This document shows, in pieces, positions 31,974 to 43,025 of a stretch of DNA of 64,000 nucleotides (within the stretch, counting starts at the first letter, position 1; each line of letters begins with the position of its first letter). The DNA lies in NCBI GenBank assembly GCA_000507305.1, contig DF241568.1, forward strand, positions 1-64,000, in the 5' to 3' direction. The notes below the pieces were generated by a model that saw only the letters and a program-made list of their open reading frames with translations, ran no database searches and was not told the origin of the DNA. Origin of the DNA: Breviolum minutum Mf 1.05b.01. Its lineage: Eukaryota; Sar; Dinophyceae; Suessiales; Symbiodiniaceae. The position numbers and the translations under genes were made by a program.

Positions 31974-32299
31974 TGATGAAGTTCACCATTTTGGATTTAA
32001 ACTTCGATTTGCTAGAGTGGGTTCGGAAGAGAATTTACAAACGTGGTAGAAAATGGTAGAAAATGTGCAAAACATTACCTAACAAACAATTCATAACAAT
32101 TCCAGGCAAATTCTGAAAAGCTGAAAAACGATGGCCAGCTATCATTGGTGTTCCATCAGTCAGATCAGTCATATTGGTTGAAGAAGCCGAAGCTTAAAAT
32201 CGAAAGTATTTCGATTTGGCAGCCAGAAAAAAACATGTTCCCGTCCTGGACATTTTGACAAGTTTGTTTGATCGCCCAATATCATCATTTGGCTGGTGG

Positions 32300-32401
32300 T
32301 CCCCTCCCTTAGCCCCTGAAAATATGTCTTGCCACTTGCCAACAGGAATCTAATCTTCCAAGCATCCATTTTCAGGTGATACATTAGTTTCAGGGAGGGT
32401 A
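32300..32401. repeat. family D repeat
   Basis: CCCTCCCTTAGCCCCTGAAAAT to CATTAGTTTCAGGGAGGGTA. It lacks the CTGAAACTAACA left arm (a deletion of about 12 bp). Confidence 0.65.
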
Positions 32402-33299
32402 TTTCTCTACCCTTTTTGTTGGAACTGCATTTGTTGCCTCCTTTCCCGAAACTCTACAACCACATGGTGATTATATTAGATATTTTTCCATTTGGTTGAC
32501 ATTTTTCCTGAGAGAAATCGATCAAATCTACACTGTTCATTATATGATACATTTTTTGGTGGGCAAATCCCTCAACAATTTCCCGGACGTTTGCAGCAAG
32601 TTTGATTTTTTTCCCATATGGATGCCATCCAATGATATGTCTGAAAAACGGAATCAAACAAGTCAATTTGAATAATAAAAGTGGTTATGAGGTTGGTAGT
32701 TTTCCCCATTATTTACAATACTTTATACATCCCAAAGGTGGTTCTTTGAGATTTCTGAACCATCAACAGTATTTGGAGGGATCGCAATGACCAACCCGAA
32801 ACAATGCATTTTCAAGGGCAAAAAATCCCTCACAAATTACTAAAAAACAGTTTTACATGTGCATCAGGTTTGAATCAAACATAGCAAATTGGCAAATTAT
32901 GGCATCCCCCGCCCCGCCGCTGTAATGGTGGTGGTGATTTAGTATCCGGGAATCCCCCAGCAGAAAATCCCCCGATTTCTAATTGACTTCCCCCATTGAA
33001 CAGGCTGAACTCTAAGTCTCCGAGCCGTGCCCTGCACCTCTAAACGGGTCCAACACCTGCGGTTGGAGGTCTACACAAGCTGCGACCCTAAAATGATGGG
33101 CGAATTTCTGGAGAACCAGCATAGCGATTGCTGGAAAATCACCATTTCTTAATAGGAGATACGTCGACTCAAAGACTTGATTTTTTCCATTAAGTCATAC
33201 GGTTCTTGCTTGGATTTGCGATGTTTGAAGATGCCTGGGGAAGAAGTTCTGTAGAAAATATTCCGATTTTCCAAATGGTGGTGCGTTTATTGGTGATGA

Positions 33300-33440
33300 A
33301 GAATCCCAAGAGTAGCTGAAGTAACTAGAGTAGCTGAGAGTAGAGTAGCTAGAGTAGCTGAGAGTAGCGTGGAGTAGCTAGAGTAGCTGAGACTAGAGTA
33401 GCTAGGAGTAGCTAGGAGTAGAGTAGCTGAGAGTAGCTGT
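33300..33440. repeat. GAGTAGCT minisatellite
   Basis: About 140 bp of imperfect units built from AGAGTAGCT(G/A) and GGAGTAGCTA. The minus frame translates to a Ser/Thr/Ala/Tyr-Leu repeat, which is a by-product of the repeat. Confidence 0.9.
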
Positions 33441-33599
33441 GTTGCAGTTTTCACGACGTAGCTTCTGTTCCTGCATTCGGGTTCGTGGATTCTGTCTTGT
33501 TTTCTGGAATTTGACATGAGCAAGCTGCTCAAACAGGAATCCGGCACAGAAGAGGATTTTTCATTTTATCTTCATCATGGAAAGCCAAGAAACAGTGGC

Positions 33600-34470
33600 A
33601 CACATTGCAATTGGCCATTAGAGCAGTTCATGTTTCCCCCAAATCTTCTGCTTCTCGTGGAGATGTGAAGTAGTATTAGTTGTAAACCATAACTCTCTAG
33701 TTCAAAATTGATATGAGCCAGGATTATCCCACCCTTAATGACAGGAATCCTTATAATAGGTATCTAAGCCCCTACTATTGGGTTGAGGAGTTTAGTTCTC
33801 ACAGGACACCCATGCGAGTGGATCCACCCCGCACATGGCGCTGTGAGATCCAACATTCTTTCCCATTGCGGAATACTTCCACCAGGTAGGCCGTAGGCCA
33901 CTAGTTATAAGTTTTAAATGAAGTTGTAACCACTATAAATAAGTAAGGTAAGTAGGGTTTTTGCACCCCACTTACCCATGTATAAGGCCATTTTTTTGGG
34001 GGCCCCATGTCCCTCCACTTCATTATAACGATCGGCTAAGACGGCCCACCTGGCAGAACTTGTCCCTAATTTTGAAACACTGACACATCCAGAGCCTGGT
34101 AAACCTGTCCTGTCAAGAAACCGCTAAAGTTTGTTGATACGCTAAATGGTGACTTACATTCCTGTTCGCTGTTCGTGCTGTTGTAGATTCATGACTCCAA
34201 ACGCTACGAATGTCCGTTCAGAACACAATTCCATGGGTTAGTTAACATCCAAATTCTCTTGAAATCAACTCAAAAGGTCCAGTAGTCCTGACAAAAACCT
34301 AAGATTTGCTAAGTCATTTTACTGGTCAATTCATAGGGCATTCCCTTCATGTAACAAACTATATACTATACATGCCTAACATTTTGCTATGCATTACCTA
34401 AAACCTATGTACTCCTCACTCTTTTTCAACGCTTTTAACGACCGACCTACCACCAAAAATCCCAACCCAA
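33600..34470. other. no gene seen
   Basis: Apart from the two-copy segment at about 33,985-34,055 (partner 29.8 kb) there is no motif and no exon candidate. Confidence 0.45.
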
Positions 34471-34604
34471 CAAATGCCTAGAAGGAAAGTCGAAACGGAA
34501 GATGTCATCCAGTCGGCCTCAGAAACATCTTCTTGTCGTTTTTTTTTGGCCCGCCTTTGTGGATTCTTGGATTCGCAGGTTTTTACGGGGGGATTGAGTC
34601 GGAT

Positions 34605-34756
34605 GAGTGGTTGTTGGTTGTTGGTTGATGGTTGTTGGTTGTTTGTTTGTTTGTTTGTTTGCTTGGTTGGTTGGTTGGTTGGTTGTTTGTTTGTTTGGTT
34701 GGTTGGTTGGTTGGTAGGTTGTTTGGTTGTTGTTGTTGTTGGTTGGTNTGTGTGTG

Positions 34757-34843
<87 letters not shown>

Positions 34844-34870
34844 GTGTTGGTTGTTGTGTGTTGCTGTTGG

Positions 34871-34925
<55 letters not shown>

Positions 34926-34952
34926 ATTGTGGTTCTTCTTCTTCTTCTTCTC
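34605..34952. repeat. compound microsatellite: (TTGG/TTTG)n - (GT)n - (TTG)n - (TTC)n
   Basis: TTGG/TTTG units at 34605-34745, an N at 34748, GT at 34749-34841, TTG at about 34853-34930, and TTC at 34934-34951. The single N marks an assembly uncertainty. The plus-strand open frames across it (poly Val-Cys) are not genes. Confidence 0.97.
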
Positions 34953-35619
34953 TTTCGATCAATTTCAGTAGAGCTGCTCCAATCTGCTTTGGTTCAGAAT
35001 CCGCAGGACATCTCCGCAGGGTGGATTCGCAACTTGGAGCTCCGATCGTTCGTTTGGGGTTTCCGCATCGTTCGTCTCTCTTGGGGTGCTCCCTTGCTCA
35101 GTGAACATTCCCAAAACTGCCATACTGACCACATGAAAACCGGAAAACCGCCTAAATTCTGGTGGACTTCAAAATTCCAAACGCCGTGTAAAAAGGGTAG
35201 GTTCGGGTGACCGCCCTGTGGTCAATAGTGACCCTGTTTTGAGGGAGAATGTCAAGGTTTTTAGACATGTTTTATATAAGGATGTTGGCATTTCCTGGGT
35301 TTTGCAACAAGTAACCTTGAGCAAAATCGAGGATCGTTTCCATGATGGATATCTATGGTGACCAATTTTGGGTCGAACTATTTTTCGACCTTCTTGGAGC
35401 GCTATGTGCAGGGGGGAGATGACTGGAGATGGGGGGCCTCCCCAGCACTTATGCATCCAACAAGACACAGGCAGTTGCCACAGGGTGAATCGTGAGATAT
35501 CATGAGTACATAATTGTATATATACAGATTGATGACCTATCACAAAACTGGTCAAATGATACTAAACATCAAGTTGGTCTTTTTTTACCATCCATGCATG
35601 AAAAACATATTGCCCCCCA

Positions 35620-35684
35620 GTCAAATTGGATCATTTCCCTGCAGTTTTCGGGTGAAAATGACAAACATCTTTGAAACCACCAGC
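35620..35684. repeat. family A repeat, right half
   Basis: GTCAAATTGGATCATTTCCC to CTTTGAAACCACCAGC. The left arm is missing. Confidence 0.7.
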
Positions 35685-35690
35685 ACATGC

Positions 35691-35838
35691 TTGGATGTCT
35701 TAGGAAGTTAGGATCACTGGTTAGTAAATGGGTTATAACTGTTATAACCTACTTATAAATGGGGTATATTGGGGTTATAACCCATTTACTAAGCTTTGAT
35801 GGCTTTGATCCTAACTTCCAACGGGACATCCTAGTGGT
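35691..35838. repeat. family I repeat
   Basis: CTTGGATGTCTTAGGAAGTTAGGATC to GATCCTAACTTCCAACGGGACATCCTAG. It abuts the Kelch exon. Confidence 0.8.
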
Positions 35839-35922
35839 TGTATCCCAGCTCGGCCACAACTCTTCACATACGCTGAGAGATAAACCACTACCACCATAGC
35901 CGCCGAAGACATAGAGAGCATC
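35839..35922 (-). CDS. Kelch-repeat exon
   Basis: After an acceptor TTTCTCCAG the minus frame reads DALYVFGGYGGSGLSLSVC, then EELWPSWDTTT. D-A-L-Y-V-F-G-G-Y-G-G followed by a downstream W is the Kelch signature. The coding-like sequence stops where the family I repeat begins (at about 35,838), so the element either marks the intron edge or truncates the exon. It shares the acceptor-to-FGG spacing with the 13.4 kb exon. Confidence 0.62.
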
Positions 35923-36224
35923 CTGGAGAAATGAATCGGACCAAGATGCAACTTTAAAAGGATCAATGGTGTGGGCCCAGTGGGTTTTATGGTTTTTGGA
36001 AGGGGATACCATAAAACCTCACATAATTTTGGAATCATACAAACTCCTGTGGCAAACTCCTGGAAGGGAAATTGGAGTAACTTTTTTCACCACAGAAACT
36101 TCAATCAAATGCTATCACTCATTTTTTTTTGAGGGGGTATTTTACCTGGATGGCGGCTGTGCCCGGCTTTCGAACGGTGCCTTTTGAGATCCAACAAATC
36201 TGCGGTCATTTCGATTTTCGAGTC

Positions 36225-36365
36225 AACCAACCCCAACCAACGAAATGTCAACCCACCAAGCCAATGTCAATCTCAACCAGCGAAAAAACAACAACCAACC
36301 CCAAACCTTGTTACCCAATTTCAACCAACCTGACCCAATCTCAACCAACCTGACCCAACCTCAGT
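36225..36365. repeat. imperfect CAACC-rich tandem array
   Basis: Units like (CCCAA)TCTCAACCAACCTGA repeat with drift, and TGACCCAA(T/C)CTCAACCAACC is duplicated exactly. No motif beyond the repeat. Confidence 0.75.
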
Positions 36366-37019
36366 TTAGACAATACCTCTTACCAAGCAAGCAACGGAAA
36401 ATTTCCCCTCCGTTCAAGCAGCCTGGTAGATGACACTAGAGGCACCACTACGCCTTAGTTGGGTTGTGGTTGCTTGGCAACGGTGCGAGTGTTTCTTGGA
36501 TCTGTGATCTTTCATCTGGAGGATTTGGGCGATGGATTTCCTGTGCCCGGAAGTCGTTGTCAACTCCACCATTTTTGAATCAACATGCTGGGGGCCCGAA
36601 CGTTTTTGGATGATTCAAACCCATATAGGTATGAAAAATGGTGGTTTTAACGCGTTGCAAACAAGCTATCAACAATCATGGTGGCTATTTTTTGTGGGAC
36701 TTCCAGGGTGTCTTGTTATCATCCAAAATCATCACATGATCGAAGCTTTAGTTTTTTTAAAACTGATTGGGAGTTTGGAAATATCGAAACTTGCCACCCC
36801 CCGAGAAATAAGGCCCATGACAAGTTTTTCTTTTCCCACCCAATGCATTTTTGTTTCGCCAATTCGCCTGGAACTCTACCTGAAAATGATGTCTGTGTTT
36901 TTTTTACAAAACCGGTTCCTCTCCCTTTTTTGGGTTAAGGGCTGATGTTGAGGTGAAACATGTAAAACTTCAACTTGGTAAGTCCAAACTCAGACAGGTC
37001 CGAAAGGATTGCAAACCAA

Positions 37020-37860
37020 CAGGAATCATCAACGGCCAACCTCTGAAAAGAAACACTCTGGAAACCTGGAAGTTTAACGGTTAAAGCCCCTAGAAAATTG
37101 ACAGCTCGGGCCCCAAAAAAGGAGAGGAAAGTAGATAAAGTAGTCTTCCAATCCCATCCATTTTTCCGGGGTTTTTTGCTATTAAATTTCTACGCGGTTG
37201 TAAGATGTGCTCATCGAAACCTCGGGGCATTTCCGTTGGTTACGGTTCAGGGTTTGATCGATACCCTCAGCTTCTTGGCCTTCCAAAGAAGCCATGGAAC
37301 TTGACATTGCTGAAGTACCGGCATCTTAGAATGTTGGCATAAAACTACTTAAGGGGAATATTGAAAAACACTCATGGTCATGGTTAAGAACCCCTTACTA
37401 AGGCCGGCTATTTGCTGGTGGCCTTGGTTTGGAGGGGGTGGGCCCCTTATATACGTTTGCATAAAGATTCTAAAACAGAATTTTTCAAAATCACATTTTG
37501 GCTGAAGCATGGTGAATATATGATTATCAAATTCCCATGATGACAAACCCGATTTTACCTCGTCTTCAGCAAAATAGGCTGGTAAAACACGTCTTCAGCA
37601 ACCTTCCCCCCCAAAAAATGGTGCTTGTGGCCAAGGACTTCCAGGGATAGTCGTCTATTTTAGCACTCCTGATGGTATTTCTTTCCTTCTCTTACAAGGT
37701 GGGCCACCAGTAAAAAGTGGAGTTACAATCCCTATAAGTAGGACTATAACCCCAGGTAAACCCATTTATTTTCCACCATTTACAGGGGCGCCATCACTCC
37801 ATGGCCTAAATAATGACCCACCTTTTGTTGGCGGGCCCTGACCTTCATGATTTTGGAGAT
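37020..37860. other. repeat remnants, no gene seen
   Basis: 37,063-37,175 resembles family D (AAGTTTAACGG, CAGCTCGGGCCCCAAAAAAGG, TCTTCCAATCCCATCC). 37,610-37,650 is a right end of family G (GTGGCCAAGGACTTCCAGGG). No exon is supported. Confidence 0.45.
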
Positions 37861-38160
37861 CAGCTACTGAAATCTCTCGAACAATCCACACGTTCTTTTA
37901 AGAAGCGGTGATGCTCCGAGAGATACACACGAAGATCAAAATCAAGGATCGTGTTGTAGCCACGTCCGTGTCCAAGTAGGTCATACCCATGAGCTGAAAG
38001 CTTCAGCAGTGCATCCTTGTTGCACTGCGAAACACCTCTCCCAGCCAGGTCAACCAACGGCTTGATTCGCCCGTGATCTTTCACGGGTGCATAAATGCGC
38101 CGGCATGCATACACCATTTGTCCAGCCCTCCAACGGCTAAACCTCTTCATGTTGTGAATG
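37860..38160 (-). CDS. putative last exon of a three-exon minus-strand gene model, unknown protein
   Basis: After acceptor TGCCTAG the frame reads IHNMKRFSRWRAGQMVYAC, then RRIYAPVKDHGRIKPLVDL, AGRGVSQCNKDALLKLSAH, GYDLLGHGRGYNTILDFDL and RVYLSEHHRFLKERVDC, with a stop at 37,860. The composition is strongly protein-like (mixed charge, few Ser/Phe runs). Splicing from 38,287 (AGTATGCG/GTAAGT) to here keeps the frame: CG + C completes Arg and the 126-nt intron fits. The protein is basic and I do not recognise its family. An overlapping 99-codon frame (38147-38446) has GGKLPATEWQ and is the main competitor. Confidence 0.42.
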
Positions 38161-38286
38161 CTAGGCACTGCGTCAGCACATGAACCAGCCAGGCCTTGTT
38201 TCCGAATTTTGGCGCGGGCTGCCCAAAAAACCTACAAAAAGCATCCAGAAACATTTCGGTTTCAGTGCAGAAAAGCTTACACTTAC

Positions 38287-38416
38287 CGCATACTTGAAGC
38301 TGTCCCGAGGTACATTGTGTTGAACCAGTCAACTGCCACTCTGTGGCTGGGAGCTTTCCTCCAAACAAACCTCTCAACCTTTGACCACATTTGTGCAGAA
38401 CAGCGGTGTACTCCCA
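38287..38416 (-). CDS. putative middle exon of the same gene model
   Basis: The frame reads GVHRCSAQMWSKVERFVWR, then KAPSHRVAVDWFNTMYLG and TASSM, ending at a perfect GTAAGT donor. The acceptor would be GGCTCATACAG at 38,417-38,419. The reading phase fits both neighbours. The problem is the upstream intron, which would be only 34 nt (38,417-38,450), unusually short. Alternatively the exon continues upstream unspliced in its own frame (to about 38,492). Confidence 0.38.
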
Positions 38417-38450
38417 CTGTATGAGCCAATATGGGTAGAAAAGCACTCAC

Positions 38451-38570
38451 GATCTCTAATGGCTTTATAGGACTCTTCGGAGTGCTCACCACGCACCAAG
38501 CACTGCGTACCGTTCACATCCCGGCCAAACGTGAACTCTCCGAGGTTCCAAGCTTTCGAATCGGGATTCG
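38451..38570 (-). CDS. putative upstream exon of the same gene model
   Basis: The minus frame reads WNLGEFTFGRDVNGTQCLV, then RGEHSEESYKAIRD and ends at donor C/GTGAGT. The D-V-N-G-T-x-x-L segment slightly recalls the strand in DUF3504/Crypton-type tyrosine recombinase-like proteins, but no catalytic residue can be placed, so I do not name it. It is preceded by a tandem ATTCGAATCGGG duplication and a family I repeat. Confidence 0.35.
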
Positions 38571-38589
38571 AATCGGGCCACCCCTAAAT

Positions 38590-38725
38590 ACTATAGGATG
38601 TCCCGTTGGAAGTTCGGATCAATGGTTTCGATGAGTGGGTTATAACCCTAATATACTCCATTTACAAGTAGGTTATAACCCATTGATCCTAACCATTGAT
38701 CCTAACTTCCCAGGACATCCTAGTA
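38590..38725. repeat. family I repeat
   Basis: AGGATGTCCCGTTGGAAGTTCGGATC to GATCCTAACTTCCCAGGACATCCTAGTA. The centre has a duplicated TTGATCCTAAC. Confidence 0.8.
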
Positions 38726-38899
38726 GCACTCTGTTTCATTTTGGTGGGTCCTTTCGGAATCCAAACTACGCTTCAAACTGACTATAATTCACCATTACTT
38801 GTCAGATGGGCTCCCATTTTTCTAGGCACTTAGGATCACCATCATTTTTATTTTCGGCATAAAACCTTCGGCCATTTGGAAGGGGTCCCACAACCCCAC

Positions 38900-39020
38900 T
38901 GGGATGTCCATTGTACTTTGTAACCGGGTTACAACCCCTATATAAGTAGGTTATAAGTCCCTTAAGTAGGTTATAACCCAACTTACTAACTAGTTACTAA
39001 CTTCCATGGACGTCCCAGGA
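38900..39020. repeat. family I repeat, diverged
   Basis: GGGATGTCCATTG, AAGTAGGTTATAA twice, and CTAACTTCCATGGACGTCCC. Confidence 0.6.
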
Positions 39021-39287
39021 GGTCTTTGGACACCTTACTTCATCACGCATCCTCCATTCGTAGCTGATGGGTTTCTTGTTTCGGGCTTCCGAACTCACCA
39101 GGTTTCACCGCCGAATTCAGTTCCACCTCTCGCCACCTGTGGGTTTTTTGGAACGGAACGTCGCAGTTTTTTGGAACGGCGGAGAGAACCTTTGGATATG
39201 GTTGGGTTCCAAGGGTAAAAAAAGATACATCTAGACCAAACAAATAGTGCTATTATACTACCATGTTCTAGCTTCCAGCTTCTATCT

Positions 39288-39320
39288 ACTACTACTACTA
39301 CTACTAATAATAATAATACT
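39288..39320. repeat. (CTA)n/(AAT)n microsatellite
   Basis: CTA units pass into AATAATAATAC and CTACTA. Confidence 0.9.
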
Positions 39321-39473
39321 ACTAAGTCATTATTATCGGTTAGTTATTACCATTGTAGACTATTAAAACAACAAGAACTCAATAAGGGAAAGAAAAAATT
39401 GCTGACCAAAGCCGGTGCCAACTGCAGTGGCATTTTCCCAGGTTGGTGGCGTTTTTCGAGCACTTGGCAAACT

Positions 39474-39631
39474 ACGGTTGATGGAAGAAATCCGGCAAAC
39501 CAGTTGATGGGGAGTTTATCCGTGAAAATCCCGGAATTTACGAGGGTTTTGTACATTCCAGGTGGTAAATATCCCAATATTTATAGGGTGTTATGTATTT
39601 CAACTGGTGCAAGATTTCTGCCATCAACTGC
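39474..39631. repeat. family K fold-back repeat, reference copy
   Basis: ACGGTTGATGGAAGAAATC at the left end and GATTTCTGCCATCAACTGC at the right are inverted arms of about 16 bases. Inner TTTTGTACATTCCAGGTGG and ATTTATAGGGTGTTATGTATTTCAACTGG recall the shorter copies. Confidence 0.75.
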
Positions 39632-39832
39632 ATAATAGTCAAGTGTGATCGCCTTAATGTAACACGGCATTTTTCTTGCATCTTTGAATGGTGATTCACT
39701 GAAAACAAAATACAACTGGTCAATGCTCAACCCTTCACCTGTTGCCTCAATTTCTGGATCATTGAGCATGGAAGATATAGCCATTCTGATGCTCATCTAC
39801 TCATCAGAACACACACTAAAATCCCAACTCGT

Positions 39833-40034
39833 CTAGTTGGTGGTTGAACCAACCCATTTGAAAAATATGAGTCAAATTGGATCATTTCCCCAAATAGGGG
39901 TGAAAATAAAACATATCCCTATTAGAAGGATCCCTATTGAAGTAAAATAAAAAATATCCCTTAAAAAAATATCCCTATTGGATCATTTCCCCAGGTAAGG
40001 TTAAACAAAAACAAATTGAAGTTTCACCACCTAG
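39833..40034. repeat. family A repeat with internal expansion
   Basis: Starts CTAGTTGGTGGTTGAACC and ends GAAGTTTCACCACCTAG, but is about twice the usual length. AAAATAAAACATATCCCTATT and AAAATAAAAAATATCCC occur tandemly, and GGATCATTTCCCCA appears twice. It looks like two A copies recombined or one partly duplicated. Confidence 0.75.
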
Positions 40035-40264
40035 TACTCTACGTACTAACCTGGTGCTTTCACGAACCTGGACTCCATTTTTGAGTTCATTTGGTGGTAC
40101 CGAGTTTGACAAAAAATTCTTATAGGATTTGAATCATCATCCAAAAGGGGTTCAGCGTACCCTTTTGATTTTATATCATTTATATCATGTGTTTGGAATT
40201 TTCCATTAAAATCATGAAAATTTGGGGAATTTTCTCAAAAAATCATGGTGTTTCCACGAAGAAA

Positions 40265-40455
40265 AAATGCCCTCTGCAGCCACACCCACCCGAAGCGCCG
40301 AAAATTTGCCGCGCCGGACCTCCGCAACGGGCTGACGCTGCAGTCATCGCCGCGCACGGAGCGATCATCGCGGCCGTCCACCTGGCAGATTTGGGCGTAT
40401 CTGGTGGTGGAACTGAGCAGTTGATCAAAACCGGCAGCCGTGACATTCCAATATA
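40265..40455 (-). CDS. GC-rich possible Kelch-type exon
   Basis: A sharp GC-rich island. One minus frame reads SVPPPDTPKSARWTAAMIA followed by CAAMTAASARCGG, which loosely fits the Kelch P..(x)nR.xaAM...GG strand. A second minus frame ends NFRRFGWVWLQ. An acceptor CTGCTCAG lies just before. The identity is weak, but the composition contrast with the flanks is strong. Confidence 0.3.
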
Positions 40456-40699
40456 CTAGTTGGTATATAAGGATCCTTATAGATTTATAGTGGCTGGAGA
40501 GAGAGTCCCCATTTTTTACAGGGTACTTTCATGTCGTAGGTACCTAAAATGGAGGTACTTACTACTCTATAAGCGCTTATATGGATGTAAGGCTTCTGGA
40601 TACGGGAGTTTCCCTATCCCCGCAAAATGGCCTGAAATTTCAGTTTCAGGAGAGCATCCATTTTAGGTACTACTGAAACTTTTGGGCTGATTTTCAGGT

Positions 40700-41215
40700 T
40701 CCATGTTGCAGGTTTCGGGGGTTGCAGTCCCCAGTGCTCACAAAGGCTTGTAACTGGCAGATTCAGAAGACGCCCCACTGGGCCAACAACCCCGTGGCCG
40801 CTGACGATCAGTCATCAGGACACACTTGGACTGGGACAGAAGTCAGGAGCAGGTACTTCGTAGGCTGTCTCTTTCCCCTTGTTCACGTTGTAGCTCAAGC
40901 CAAGCAACAAGTCGTGAACTTTGTCCAAATCAAACACCAGAGGCAAGAGGAACATGTATTCGCCTTAGATTTGAAACGGCAAAATAAATGACTGACTTCT
41001 TCAAGTCAGCGTTCTGCAGAGATACCAAATGGCCACTGAAACCAGAACTGTCAGATGCCCAAATGGCTTTCTGGCTTTCTATTTGATATCCCCCCACTTC
41101 TCGCACTTCAGCGTCACGAGCTGTCTTTCCACCAGCTGGTGGAATGCCACATTTGGCCGCCAAGCTCCAGTTTTGCAGTCACTGCAAGAGCCCTGCACCT
41201 GGGATTTTCTCCAAA
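40700..41215. other. coding-like block, strand unresolved
   Basis: Plus 40722-40991 (89 codons) and minus 40930-41163 (77 codons, with GGKTARDAEVREVGGYQIES) are both open. A third minus frame has KVHDLLLGLSYNVNKGKE. The block is repeat-free and better balanced in GC than its flanks. The minus strand would agree with the other genes. No domain is recognised. Confidence 0.3.
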
Positions 41216-41253
41216 TACCAATCGTTCTCCTAGGTGGTCCTTGCAAATACATA

Positions 41254-41369
41254 CAGGTGTTTCCAAAAATAGTGCTATCCCAAAATGGATGGTGTATAAA
41301 AAATGGAACACCCCTATTAAAATGGATGATTTGGGGGGAAAAAAAACCCCCTATTTTTGGAAACACCCA
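41254..41369. repeat. family C repeat
   Basis: AGGTGTTTCCAAAAATAG to CTATTTTTGGAAACACCCA. The A-run in the centre is expanded. Confidence 0.8.
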
Positions 41370-42397
41370 TATGTACTATATATTAATTACCCTGAAAAAT
41401 TCCCCAAGTCGACCGAAAGAACATAGCATGGCTCCATTTTTTACCGAAAAGATCATGACATTTTTAGGGATGTGATTTATTTCATCAAAAACTCCTCTTA
41501 AAGGACTATTCTTTCAATGGTCGACTTGACATACTATTTCCATTTTCGCGACCATACATCCTGCGACGGAACCGCCTACCCATAGAGTAGTATGGATGTA
41601 TGGTATATTCCTACATTTCGTCGAAATTTATGGCACCTGTACGTAAATAATACCAGTGAAATGGATCCTAATGGGAACGAAATTTCACAATTTTCTGTGA
41701 AGCCCGAAAAAAGAAGAAAAACAGGACAATGTCCAGCGAGTGTGAACCATCCACCCGTTTTGCGACAAAGGTTACACTTGCAAATTTGGTGAAGGAGAAA
41801 AACACACAAAACATGTGTTGTTGTGTGTTTTTTTTCTAGATCCTTTGAGGGAAAAAACAGGGACCGGTGTTCATTCTTAGTTCATTTCAAATCCTTGAAC
41901 ATATCCTATCTGGTGTTTCGGCCACACATCCGTTGCGAACAAAATATCAAAAATGGGTTCATCTTCCCCAATGTTTTGGGCAAAAAGCAGGCCCCCGCAC
42001 ACTTACAGGAGAGTAAACGTTAACGTTTTCTTCAAGATTTTCTTGTAGTGCAACTCGTTTCAATGACAAAAACAACTGTGGCCTTATTCAAAAAATTATT
42101 AAATAGATCCACTTCCAGTCCAGCTAAAAAATCTGAGGTTGCTTCATTTATGTGACTTTCAAATCCCCAAAACATGAACAATTTGCTAGTCCGAACCTGG
42201 AACATTTGCGACTCTTCTTCAAGTTGGTTGCAAAAAAGGTAAACACAAATATTTCCCGAATGATGTAGGAGCCGAAACTCAAATATTTCCCTGCCCAAAA
42301 GGAATCTCCTCTTCCAGGGGTCCATTTTCAAGTGAACCATGTTCATTTTCGGAGGAAAAAATGGTGAGGTTGATGTTCATCACTATCCATCCCTTGG

Positions 42398-42533
42398 GAT
42401 TGAATATGGGCAATCTATTATAAATTATAAATCCTTAACCTCAATCTTTGGGCCATTTTGGGTGTTCGATTCCCTGACAAAAATAACTTTTTTGGGGTGA
42501 CTACTCGGCGGTTTGGTCGCTATAAATTGCCTA
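42398..42533. repeat. family L repeat
   Basis: GGGCAATCTATTATAAATTATAAATCCTTAACCTCAATC, CATTTTGGGTG, TTTTGGGGTGACTACTCGG and TTGGTCGCTATAAATTGCC. Confidence 0.65.
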
Positions 42534-42687
42534 GCTGTACGAGGGCATTTTTGGTCCTTTGCCTCTTGTAACGGCCCTGCGGCCAGGAGCGAATCCATGG
42601 CATCTGTGCCTCCAGACGAGGGAATTTTGGCGCATCTCTTCTGTGGGTTGGGTTGGTATTGGGGGTTGGGAATATAAAGGATTTAAG

Positions 42688-42810
42688 ACTCCCTAAAACT
42701 AACAGCGAGTTTGCCCCTGAAAATAGGCCTTTTACTTGCTACCAAAAGGAAATGAATCATCTTCCAACCATCCATTTTCAGGGGCGAACATGTTAGTTTC
42801 AGGGAGGGTA
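42688..42810. repeat. family D repeat, reference copy
   Basis: ACTCCCTAAAACTAACAGCG to CATGTTAGTTTCAGGGAGGGTA with the full CCCCTGAAAATAGGCC and CCATCCATTTTCAGGGGCG inner arms. Confidence 0.85.
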
Positions 42811-42995
42811 AATATCAAAAGTGGTAGGTTAATGAAATGTCCCTAATACCAATACTCTTGATGACGGAAATCCCAAACAAGCTCGGACTGTATATCGTCA
42901 ACTGTAAATAGAGGGTAGTACCTTTTAGGCAAGCATTCTTTGGCTTTTATGGGAATCATTGCATATATAGTTTTTTTTGCGGATAGGATCCTCCT

Positions 42996-43025
42996 GCTGT
43001 TGTTGCTGTTGCTGCTGTTGTTGTC
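42996..43025. repeat. (TGT/TGC)n microsatellite
   Basis: CTGCTGTTGTTGCTGTTGCTGCTGTTGTTGT. In the minus frame it gives an Asn/Ser run. Confidence 0.85.

Noticed and set aside
34474-35210. 165-192-codon plus-strand ORFs
   Set aside because: They are translations of the GT/TTG microsatellites (poly Val-Cys-Leu) and contain an N.
36532-36945. 137-codon plus-strand ORF
   Set aside because: Phe/Leu/Ser-rich with no motif. Such frames are frequent by chance in this T-rich sequence.
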